From: Bryobacterales bacterium
GTDB taxonomy: Bacteria; Acidobacteriota; Terriglobia; Bryobacterales; Bryobacteraceae
NCBI GenBank assembly: GCA_025353235.1
Contig: JANXQZ010000332.1
Coordinates: forward strand, 1-6,775
Length of the DNA: 6,775 bases
Direction of reading: 5' to 3'
Within the stretch, counting starts at the first letter, position 1. Each line of letters starts with the position of its first letter. The notes beneath the pieces were generated by a model that was not told the origin of the DNA, made no database searches, and saw only the letters and a list, made by a program, of their open reading frames with translations. Shown piece after piece: positions 1-6,000 of this stretch. The translations under genes and the position numbers were made by a program.

Positions 1-892
1 CGGTGTGGTCGATATACCTCCGATCTTTAATTCCGATAAGATCGGGAACCTTTGCGGGGTAATACAGGCTGCCATTCCAGCGAGGAACGCCACCGCCGTG
101 CCTGACCTCCGTGGCGAGCGCAACGTACTCTTGCTGGGTGACGCTCTTTACTTTTTTATTGATGTCATCACTGTTCCACGGCACACCGAATGCACGGTAC
201 AGCCACATGCCGAACGGCTCGTCGCCCATGATGAAAGGCGGTTCGCCGGTCACCACTCGGTGTGCGAGCTGAACCTGCGGAAGCACTGGGGCAATCCGCA
301 CCCGACCGTTGTTCCGTGATTGTCCACTTGCGAAAGCGGGTGCTCCTGGAATCCGGGTACTATCTTTATAGGCAAGGTGACATTGGCTACAGTTTGGGAA
401 CGTAAGTGCCACACCTTGTTTGGTCGGTACCCAGCGCATTCCGAATACTGTGCCATCGGGAAGAGCCCTTTCAGCGGCCAGCGCTTCGGGGCTTCTGACC
501 ATGGATATGAATTTGGGGTCGAAAGTGCGCAGTTGTGTGAAATCCGCCTCTTCAAAAACCCTACGCCCCGCCTCGATCCAGTCAGCCTCGCTCTTGAGTT
601 TCGCGGGTTCGATCAAAGGTTTCGGCCCGATATGCTGAAGCATCTCCCAATAGCCTTCCGGTTCCCGGCCCGGATAATAGACCGGATACGTTCGCAGATT
701 TTCCACAGCGAGCGCATAGTACAGTTTTTCCGAAATGTGGGTGGGACGAACATTCAGACCGGCCACCGGAGTCGCCCAGTCTGCGAGGGAGGCTTCGTCC
801 CAGGTCTTCGGGATTTCGGGGCGATAAACGGCTTGCGGCCAGAGTAGTGCGGACGGGAATATCACCGCACGTGTAAGGATTCGCGCAATCAT
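1..892 (-). CDS. c-type cytochrome, possibly MauG/CcpA-like (C-terminus cut by window edge)
   Basis: An open frame runs without a stop from 892 to the left edge, giving 297 residues. The key motif is CSQCH at residues 168-172, a covalent haem c site. Other visible blocks are YPVYYPGREPEGYW (69-82), SEADWIEAGRRVF (101-113) and KVPDLIGIKDRRYIDHT (281-297). The last resembles the segment ahead of the second haem in di-haem peroxidase/MauG-type proteins; that assignment is inference, as any second CxxCH lies outside the window. Residues 1-22 (basic, then hydrophobic) are a weak signal sequence, and haem c attachment implies a periplasmic location. I chose ATG 892 because GGAAG (899-903) sits 6 bases upstream; in-frame ATGs at 907 and 919 lack a good ribosome site. 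It lies just downstream of the broken kinase on the same strand. Electron transfer or peroxidase activity is possible; the substrate is unknown. Confidence 0.8.
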   Translation of the reverse strand, partial: MIARILTRAVIFPSALLWPQAVYRPEIPKTWDEASLADWATPVAGLNVRPTHISEKLYYALAVENLRTYPVYYPGREPEGYWEMLQHIGPKPLIEPAKLKSEADWIEAGRRVFEEADFTQLRTFDPKFISMVRSPEALAAERALPDGTVFGMRWVPTKQGVALTFPNCSQCHLAYKDSTRIPGAPAFASGQSRNNGRVRIAPVLPQVQLAHRVVTGEPPFIMGDEPFGMWLYRAFGVPWNSDDINKKVKSVTQQEYVALATEVRHGGGVPRWNGSLYYPAKVPDLIGIKDRRYIDHT

Positions 893-898
893 TCGACA

Positions 899-903
899 CT
901 TCC
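899..903 (-). promoter_or_regulatory. Shine-Dalgarno-like site deciding the cytochrome start
   Basis: Read on the minus strand this is GGAAG, ending 6 bases before ATG 892. It is the only purine-rich site suitably placed among the three in-frame ATGs (919, 907, 892), so it favours the shortest protein. A G-rich tract further upstream (948-958) is too far from any of the three to serve as their ribosome site. Confidence 0.4.
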
Positions 904-969
904 ACATTCCAAGAAGCATACAGTACGAATTCAGATTGTGCAAAAGTCCCCTCCCTCTATTTGGATTTG

Positions 970-1530
970 TCAGCGTTGCGCAAACGACCAGTTTTGGAAC
1001 ACGCTCCGCTTCTTGTCGGAGCCGAGCAGCAAGGCCATCCAGTGACCCTGAGCCTTGAGCTTGGCCTGCATTTGGGTGTCGAACAAATTGCCGACATCCA
1101 CCAGGTCTTTATTGATATTCTGCCCGGGGCGACTGAACCATTTGTCGATGTTCAAGTTGAGAACGGTGAAGCTCCAGAGAACCAGAAAGATTATGGGAAG
1201 AAAGCTGAGAGCGAGCGCGCCTCCGATGAGCTTGTTCTTAATATGCGAACCGACTCGATCGGTCTGTCGCTCCACGTAGAGCTTTACGAAAGTCCGCAGA
1301 AGCATGAAGGCCAGTGCGACAGAGAGGATGAAGATGATGGTGGAGAGCGCCCAGAAAAGATAGGTTCGCTCCAGGCTGGAGGGAGCGAACGAGCCAAACG
1401 TAAACGAGCTTTGCCAGACGAGGATGGTCACCAGGAATGCGAGGCAGAACCACGCCCGAGCCGAGAATGACTCGATTGCGCATAACGGTGCTGTTACTAG
1501 AGTAGAACAAGGTCCCGCGTCGAAAGTCAC
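970..1530 (-). pseudogene. NtrY-like sensor histidine kinase, N-terminal remnant only
   Basis: The 186-residue frame opens at GTG 1530 and stops at TGA 970-972. It carries three hydrophobic segments (about 25-39, 57-79, 102-125). The block DRVGSHIKNKLIGGALALSF (91-110) followed by LPIIFLVLW is typical of the membrane/sensor part of NtrY-type nitrogen-regulation kinases, which usually run to roughly 700 residues. The HAMP, PAS, His-phosphorylation and ATP-binding domains are all missing: the frame ends soon after the third membrane segment, and only 77 bases separate it from the cytochrome gene. The GTG start has no ribosome site and an atypical leader. An alternative start at ATG 1483 in another frame reads MRNRVILGSGVVL and would join this frame smoothly with one base removed near 1443, suggesting a 5' frameshift as well. 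A functional short membrane protein cannot be excluded but is less likely. Confidence 0.7.
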
Positions 1531-1569
1531 CTACCGCGCCGAACAGCTTAAACTAGAAGCAGCAACAGC

Positions 1570-2715
1570 ATGGCGCATCGCCTGAATCTCTTTCCCGATC
1601 TCTCCCTATTCCTCCTAAGCCTGTGCCTTCAAATGGTTGTCACGCGCTGGATGTTGGAAAAGCCCGCCTTGAGATCCAGAGCCATGCTGATGCTGGTCGC
1701 CTTTGCCAATCTGCTGTATGCTGGCGCCTGCGGCTTGGGATACCTGCTCAGTTTCAATCGCACTTGGCGATATTTTCCCTCCGCAGTTGCAACTTGGGTG
1801 CAGGCCTGCGGAATGATCCTAACCGTGGGCTTGGCCGGAATTTGCCTGGGACTGCTGGTATGGCGCAACTTGCCCAAGCACGATTCCCCGCGTCGGAAAT
1901 TCCTGCAGACAGCCGGAACAGCCCTGGCGGTGGCCCCATTCGCCGGCATAGCGTTTGGAATCCTGGAGCGGGATCGATTTCAGTTGACTGAAGTGAAGAT
2001 TCGAATTCCTAATCTCCCCAAGGATCTGCAGGGTCTGCGGCTCGTTCAGATTACGGACATTCATCTCAGTCCATTCCTAAGCGAGAAGGATTTCGCGCGC
2101 GCCATCGATATGGCCAACGAGACCAAGGCGCATGTCGTCTTAGTAACCGGTGATCTGATCACGCGCAGGGGTGATCCGCTGGACGCCTGCCTGCGTCAAC
2201 TTGCGAGGCTGAAGAACGATGCCGGAGCGCTCGGCTGCCTGGGGAACCACGAAACCTATACCCACACCGAGGATTACGTCACCGAACAGGGCAGGCGAAT
2301 TGGGATCGACTTCTTGCGAAACCGGGCCCGCTTGTTACGCTTTGGAACCGCTTTCCTGAACTTTGCGGGAGTGGATTATCAGCCCTTCAACAGCCGTTAT
2401 TTGCCTGGCGCGGAGTCTCTGATCGTGCCCGGCCAGTTCAATATCCTGCTGTCTCATAATCCGGATGTGTTTCCCGTGGCGGCCCGGCAAGGATACGATC
2501 TCACCATTTCAGGACACACGCATGGCGGCCAAGTGAACGTGGAAATACTGCACCAGAATCTGAATGTCGCGCGGACATTCACGCCTTATGTTCGCGGTCT
2601 GTACGAGCAGGGCAGCTCGTCGATTTATGTCTGCTCCGGCATCGGAACAATCGGCGTTCCCGTGCGGGTCGGAGCGCCTCCGGAGGTCTCGTTAATTCAA
2701 CTGTGCGCTTCCTAA
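1570..2715 (+). CDS. Membrane-anchored calcineurin-like phosphoesterase (YaeI type)
   Basis: A 381-residue metal-dependent phosphoesterase; YaeI-family members hydrolyse phosphodiesters in vitro but the natural substrate here is unknown. Residues 1-100 hold three predicted membrane helices (about 9-28, 39-60, 74-96). A twin-arginine-like SPRRKFLQ (106-113) precedes a fourth hydrophobic stretch (115-131), and the catalytic domain follows from about 140. The five metal-binding blocks are all present: TDIH (D163, H165), GDL (D195), GNHE (N226, H227), SHNPD (H296) and SGHTHGGQ (H316, H318). E. coli YaeI starts with a similar RR-F-L segment but lacks the three helices ahead of it, so this is a longer, polytopic version whose catalytic domain probably faces the periplasm. 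The ATG at 1570 has only a weak purine stretch upstream (1554-1559). The stop overlaps the next gene by 13 bases. It is divergent from the kinase remnant. Confidence 0.88.
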   Translation: MAHRLNLFPDLSLFLLSLCLQMVVTRWMLEKPALRSRAMLMLVAFANLLYAGACGLGYLLSFNRTWRYFPSAVATWVQACGMILTVGLAGICLGLLVWRNLPKHDSPRRKFLQTAGTALAVAPFAGIAFGILERDRFQLTEVKIRIPNLPKDLQGLRLVQITDIHLSPFLSEKDFARAIDMANETKAHVVLVTGDLITRRGDPLDACLRQLARLKNDAGALGCLGNHETYTHTEDYVTEQGRRIGIDFLRNRARLLRFGTAFLNFAGVDYQPFNSRYLPGAESLIVPGQFNILLSHNPDVFPVAARQGYDLTISGHTHGGQVNVEILHQNLNVARTFTPYVRGLYEQGSSSIYVCSGIGTIGVPVRVGAPPEVSLIQLCAS

Positions 2716-3437
2716 TATTGAGTGATATCCACGCGAACTGGGAAGCTCTGGAAGCGGTTCTAGGCCAAGCCCACGGCCGCTACGACAAGATCCTGTGCTG
2801 CGGCGACATCGTCGGCTATGGCGCCGACCCCGACGTTGTCACGGAGTGGGTAAGGCAAAATGTAGGCTCGGTAATTCGAGGCAATCACGATAAGGCCTGC
2901 GCAGGTTTGGAGGATCTGGAGTGGTTCAATCCCGTCGCGCGAACTTCGGCTGTGTGGACGCAGGAGAATACGAAACCGCAAAACATCGCCTACCTCCGGA
3001 ACCTGCCGCAAGGTCCGGAACCGATTGACGCTTTTCAGATTTTACACGGCTCGCCGGTTGACGAGGATGAGTATCTCGTATCGGAGCAGGATGCCGCCCA
3101 GGTGCTGCCGTATCTGGATGTGAGCCTGTCCTTTTTTGGACACACGCATCTGCAGGGCGGATTTCAGATCCTGCGCGACGGGATCAGGCGGATACCGAGG
3201 GCCGGGAGCAGCATGGATGAGTTGCCACTGGAACCGGATTACTGGTACATGATCAATCCAGGATCGGTTGGTCAGCCTCGGGATGGGGATCCTCGGGCCG
3301 CCTATGCGATCTACAACCCGGAGCAGCGTCTCGTTTCATACCATCGCGTAAAGTACGATATTCACGGGGCTCAGAAGAAGATTCTAGATGCAGGGCTGCC
3401 TCAAATGCTAGCGTCGCGCCTGTCTACCGGCAGTTAA
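2703..3437 (+). CDS. Cytosolic YfcE-like metallophosphoesterase
   Basis: A 244-residue soluble calcineurin-like phosphoesterase with no signal or membrane segment. The metal-site blocks in order are SDIHAN (D8, H10), GDIVGYG (D35), RGNHD (N61, H62), LHGSP (H115) and GHTH (H147, H149), then the NPGSVGQPRDGDPRAAY block (185-201), which is conserved in the YfcE/MJ0936-type branch. Length fits the family. Substrate is unknown; phosphodiesters or dinucleoside polyphosphates are known for relatives. The start is GTG 2703, inside the end of the preceding gene: it is needed because the first strand RFLILSDIH begins immediately after it. The GGAGG at 2682-2686 is 16 bases away, too far for an ideal ribosome site, so translation is probably coupled to the upstream gene. 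The two motifs sets differ, so the pair is not a recent duplication. It converges on the peptidase gene. Confidence 0.88.
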   Translation: MRFLILSDIHANWEALEAVLGQAHGRYDKILCCGDIVGYGADPDVVTEWVRQNVGSVIRGNHDKACAGLEDLEWFNPVARTSAVWTQENTKPQNIAYLRNLPQGPEPIDAFQILHGSPVDEDEYLVSEQDAAQVLPYLDVSLSFFGHTHLQGGFQILRDGIRRIPRAGSSMDELPLEPDYWYMINPGSVGQPRDGDPRAAYAIYNPEQRLVSYHRVKYDIHGAQKKILDAGLPQMLASRLSTGS

Positions 3438-3448
3438 GCAGCTCCATC

Positions 3449-3466
3449 AGCCGTCATCCTCCGGCT
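3449..3466. terminator. Weak hairpin in the convergent gap (possible bidirectional terminator)
   Basis: The 40-base gap between the convergent phosphoesterase and peptidase genes holds AGCCG, an 8-base loop and CGGCT, a 5-bp stem. There is no T-tract on either side, so it is not a canonical intrinsic terminator. Position is the main argument. Confidence 0.2.
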
Positions 3467-3477
3467 TCGTAGGCCGT

Positions 3478-4617
3478 TTAGAGGTGTGCTGCCAGCATTG
3501 CGAGTAAGGCGGTCCGGTCGGCGATGCGGTTAATGAGGATGCTCTCGTTGCTGGCATGTGCGCCCTCTCCAACTCCGCCGAGGCCATCCAGCGTCGGCAC
3601 GCCCAGCGCAGCGGTAAAATTGCCGTCGGAGCCGCCTCCTGTAGATGACTCTTCGAGTTCGACACCTAACTCCGCCGCTAAGACTTTCGCAGTGTGGAAT
3701 AGCTTTTGGATCCCCGCCGATCGCTCCATCGGTGGACGGTTCAGACCGCCTTCCACATGAATCGAGCAGCGCGGGTCAATGGCCTGCAAGGACCTAAACT
3801 TGGCTTCCAAAATGGGAGCATCTTGCTCGCGAGCGACTCGGATATCTACTTCCACACGCGCCTCAGCCGCCACGACGTTGGTCCTGGTTCCACCCGAGAT
3901 TACTCCCGGATTCACCGTGATTCCACAAGCGAGGTCGGTGAATGCGGCGATGCGCTCAATCTGTCGGCTCAACTCCAGGATCGCGCTGGCACCAGCTTCG
4001 AAATCCACCCCCGCATGCGAAGCTTTGCCGCGCACTGTGACAGTGTAGTCGCCCACTCCTTTGCGAGCCGTCTTCAGCTTGCCTTCCAGTCCGGTTCCCG
4101 GTTCGAGCACTAGTACAGCGAGGCTCTTTCGTGCGGCTTCCTCAGTTAGGGCGCGGGACGATTCGCTGCCAACTTCTTCATCGGGGTTCAACTGCAGAAC
4201 GATCGAGTGCTTCACCGGGATTTCGAGTTCGCGGAGTGCTTGCATCGCGAACAGAAAGAACGCCACGCCCGATTTCATGTCGAGCACTCCGGGACCCCAG
4301 AGCCGCCCATCAGCTTCTCGGAAAGGCATGCTTGCGAGCGTCCCCATCGGCCAGACCGTATCGGAGTGACCCAGAGCCAGAATCTGACCCTCTTTCTTAT
4401 CTCCAGGAAGCGAAAATTCGCAGCGGAGATGACGGCCAAATCGCCCTCCGGGGAAGGTTTCTACTTTGGCTATGCCCGAGACTTTAGCCGCGATGAGATC
4501 CACGAATCGGTCCACTGCCACAGGGTTATCACTGGGCGATTCGCACTCCACCATTTCACGAATCAAAGCGATTATTTCCGAGTCTTTCGAGCGCGCGTAG
4601 GCCAGGAACGGATGCAT
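3478..4617 (-). CDS. M20 family metallopeptidase, glutamate carboxypeptidase-like
   Basis: A 379-residue two-zinc exopeptidase of the M20A/carboxypeptidase G2 type, which removes C-terminal Glu from peptides or folates in characterised relatives; the exact substrate here is unknown. Zinc and catalytic positions by family alignment are H84 and D86 (GHSDTVW), bridging D113 (GPGVLDMKSG), E147/E148 (PDEEVG), E172 (LEPG) and H354 (GAHASNE). The inserted dimerisation domain spans about 186-295 and includes GKASHAG with H201, conserved in M20 dimers. There is no signal peptide, so it is likely cytosolic, unlike Pseudomonas CPG2. I chose ATG 4617: the frame extends to ATG 4683, but that would add 22 residues of non-family sequence overlapping the start of fabZ. 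All expected residues are intact. It is flanked by convergent and divergent genes and therefore transcribed alone. Confidence 0.88.
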   Translation of the reverse strand: MHPFLAYARSKDSEIIALIREMVECESPSDNPVAVDRFVDLIAAKVSGIAKVETFPGGRFGRHLRCEFSLPGDKKEGQILALGHSDTVWPMGTLASMPFREADGRLWGPGVLDMKSGVAFFLFAMQALRELEIPVKHSIVLQLNPDEEVGSESSRALTEEAARKSLAVLVLEPGTGLEGKLKTARKGVGDYTVTVRGKASHAGVDFEAGASAILELSRQIERIAAFTDLACGITVNPGVISGGTRTNVVAAEARVEVDIRVAREQDAPILEAKFRSLQAIDPRCSIHVEGGLNRPPMERSAGIQKLFHTAKVLAAELGVELEESSTGGGSDGNFTAALGVPTLDGLGGVGEGAHASNESILINRIADRTALLAMLAAHL

Positions 4618-4622
4618 CAGGC

Positions 4623-4628
4623 TACAAT
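4623..4628 (+). promoter_or_regulatory. Candidate -10 element for fabZ in the 21-base divergent gap
   Basis: TACAAT matches the sigma-70 -10 consensus at five of six positions and lies 10 bases before the fabZ ATG, which would give an almost leaderless mRNA. No recognisable -35 is found at normal spacing (around 4600). The opposite strand offers TATTAT (4627-4632) for the peptidase gene. Both matches are short and could be chance. Confidence 0.22.
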
Positions 4629-4638
4629 AATAGCTCTC

Positions 4639-5082
4639 ATGCCAATTATGGATATTCGAGCCATTCGAGATATTCTGCCCCATCGATATCCGATGCTGCT
4701 AGTGGATGCCATTCTGGAACTTGAGGAAGAGCGCATCGTCGGAATCAAGAATGTCACCGTGAATGAGCCGTTTTTCGAGGGGCACTTTCCCGATTTTCCG
4801 GTGATGCCGGGCGTGCTGATCGTGGAAGCGATGGCCCAGGTCGCGGGCGTTCTGGTGCTTAGCCATATCCCTGATCGCAAGAATAAACTTGTGCTTCTGG
4901 CGTCCGTCGAAGAGGCCAAGTTTCGCAGGCCCGTAGTGCCGGGGAACCAATTGCGGATCGAGATGAAAGTGACTCGGCGCAAGGCTACCGTGGCCAAAAT
5001 GCAGGGCACCGCAACTGTGGATGGGGTGGTGGTAGCGGAGGCCATCCTCATGTGCAAGCTTCAAGACCGCGAGCCTCGCTAG
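4639..5082 (+). CDS. fabZ: 3-hydroxyacyl-ACP dehydratase FabZ
   Basis: A 147-residue hot-dog fold enzyme that dehydrates (3R)-hydroxyacyl-ACP to trans-2-enoyl-ACP in fatty acid elongation, in the cytosol. The diagnostic run is LPHRYPMLLVD (13-23), then EGHFPDFPVMPGVLIVEAMAQ (47-67), containing catalytic H49 and E63, the same numbering as reported for Pseudomonas FabZ. The SVEEAKFRRPVVPG block (89-102) is also family-typical and the length is normal. ATG 4639 is chosen because family homology begins at IRAIRDILPHRYP; ATG 4648, three codons later, is equally possible. No strong ribosome site is visible. The frame stays open upstream to 4207, but that part is antisense to the peptidase gene and is not FabZ-like. 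It sits 141 bases ahead of lpxA: in many diderms fabZ and lpxA are adjacent because both enzymes draw on 3-hydroxyacyl-ACP. Confidence 0.95.
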   Translation: MPIMDIRAIRDILPHRYPMLLVDAILELEEERIVGIKNVTVNEPFFEGHFPDFPVMPGVLIVEAMAQVAGVLVLSHIPDRKNKLVLLASVEEAKFRRPVVPGNQLRIEMKVTRRKATVAKMQGTATVDGVVVAEAILMCKLQDREPR

Positions 5083-5159
5083 TGTCCTCTCCCGGCCATC
5101 TCGCCCTCGGATCCCCTTTCGGACGACCCAGTCAGTCATGCCGCCCCCGAGCGCTGGGC

Positions 5160-5192
5160 CGATTGACAATCGACCGCAGGTTGGCAACCTGC
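5160..5192. repeat. Two tandem palindromes, REP-like element between fabZ and lpxA
   Basis: Two perfect inverted repeats lie three bases apart. CGATTGACAATCG (5160-5172) has a 5-bp stem and a 3-base loop. GCAGGTTGGCAACCTGC (5176-5192) has a 7-bp stem and a 3-base loop. On the minus strand the sequence resembles the dispersed GCAGGTTGCCAACCTGC-type elements I associate with acidobacterial genomes, where spurious translations give strings such as AGCQPAVD (here encoded antisense around 5166-5189). That link is from memory. There is no T-tract, so it is not a classical terminator. Only one copy is in this window. It may end or stabilise the fabZ transcript, or be a REP-type mobile remnant. Confidence 0.6.
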
Positions 5193-5223
5193 CCTACAGC
5201 ACCACAAGGTTATCGCTAGCAGC

Positions 5224-6000
5224 ATGGCGATCCATCCGACTGCGATCGTTGACCCAAAATCGCGAATCGCGGAAACTGCGGAGATCGGCCCGTATTGCTT
5301 CATTGGTCCGGATGTCGAAGTCGGTTCCCGCACGTCTCTCAAGGCAAATATTTATGTGGAAGGCTCCACCACGATCGGGGAAGACAACGTGTTCTACCCG
5401 TATGCCTCCATCGGTGTGGCCCCGCAGGATTTGAAGTACAAGGGCGAGCTCTCCCAAACGCGAATCGGCAATCGGAATAAGATTCGCGAGTTCGCGACCA
5501 TTCATCGCGGCACGGAAGGGGGCGCCATGCTGACCCAGATCGGCGATGACAATCTGCTGATGGCCTACGTGCATGTGGCGCATGACGTGCGTCTCGGCAA
5601 TCATGTGATTCTGGGGAATGCCGTGACGTTTGCGGGCCATGTCACGGTGGACGATTATGCAGTCATCGAGGCCTTTAGCGGCGTGCATCAGTTCTGCAGA
5701 ATCGGTCGGCATGCATTCATCGGGGGCTACAGCGTGATCACGAAAGACGTCCTGCCTTTCTCGATGACGGTTACACCGCGCGAGTCCAAAACGTATGGGG
5801 CGAATCGGACGGGTCTCGAACGGCGAAACTTCAGTGCGGAAACAATTCAGTCGCTCCACAAAGCGTTTCGGCTGCTCGCCAAGTCGGGGTTGAACACGAC
5901 GCAAGCGGTAGAGCGGATCGCGCACGAGGTGGACGCGGGTCCGGAAGTGAACGAGCTTCTCGCATTTATTCGTACCAGCCAGCGCGGCTTTATCAAATAG
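5224..6000 (+). CDS. lpxA: UDP-N-acetylglucosamine O-acyltransferase LpxA
   Basis: A 258-residue cytosolic enzyme for the first step of lipid A synthesis, moving a 3-hydroxyacyl group from ACP to UDP-GlcNAc. The N-terminal two thirds is a left-handed beta-helix of hexapeptide repeats (IGPYCF, IGEDNV, IGNRNK, IGDDNL, LGNHVI and others); residues from about 190 form the helical C-terminal domain. By motif alignment H120 (HVAHD) equals catalytic H125 of E. coli, H117 equals H122, H139 equals H144 and H155 (VHQFC) equals H160. The chain-length ruler position (E. coli G173) is Gly168, compatible with long acyl chains. The segment VTPRESKTYGANRTGLERRN (183-202) departs from the usual GN-x-A and RRGF pattern; E. 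coli H191 falls on Glu187. ATG 5224 starts exactly at the family N-terminus (AIHPTAIVDP). No strong ribosome site is seen. The stop abuts lpxI. Confidence 0.96.
   Translation: MAIHPTAIVDPKSRIAETAEIGPYCFIGPDVEVGSRTSLKANIYVEGSTTIGEDNVFYPYASIGVAPQDLKYKGELSQTRIGNRNKIREFATIHRGTEGGAMLTQIGDDNLLMAYVHVAHDVRLGNHVILGNAVTFAGHVTVDDYAVIEAFSGVHQFCRIGRHAFIGGYSVITKDVLPFSMTVTPRESKTYGANRTGLERRNFSAETIQSLHKAFRLLAKSGLNTTQAVERIAHEVDAGPEVNELLAFIRTSQRGFIK

Noticed and set aside
320..847. A 175-codon plus-strand frame opposite the cytochrome
   Set aside because: The minus strand carries an uninterrupted frame with a haem c motif; the plus-strand product shows no domain.
961..1470. A 169-codon plus-strand frame opposite the kinase remnant
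   Set aside because: Its translation is low-complexity and charged with no motif, while the minus strand gives membrane helices and NtrY-like blocks.
1531..1569. A promoter for the membrane phosphoesterase
   Set aside because: TAAACT at 1549-1554 is a poor -10 match and no -35 is found at suitable spacing; too weak to annotate.
4207..4638. N-terminal extension of fabZ giving a 291-residue protein
   Set aside because: The extension is antisense to the M20 peptidase gene, has no FabZ-like features, and the normal family length begins at 4639.
4618..4683. Longer start (ATG 4683) for the M20 peptidase
   Set aside because: The extra 22 residues are not M20-like and would be encoded opposite the conserved start of FabZ.
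5075..5092. GCGAGCCTCGC at the fabZ stop as a terminator hairpin
   Set aside because: The loop would be a single base and no T-tract follows, so the structure is not plausible as drawn.
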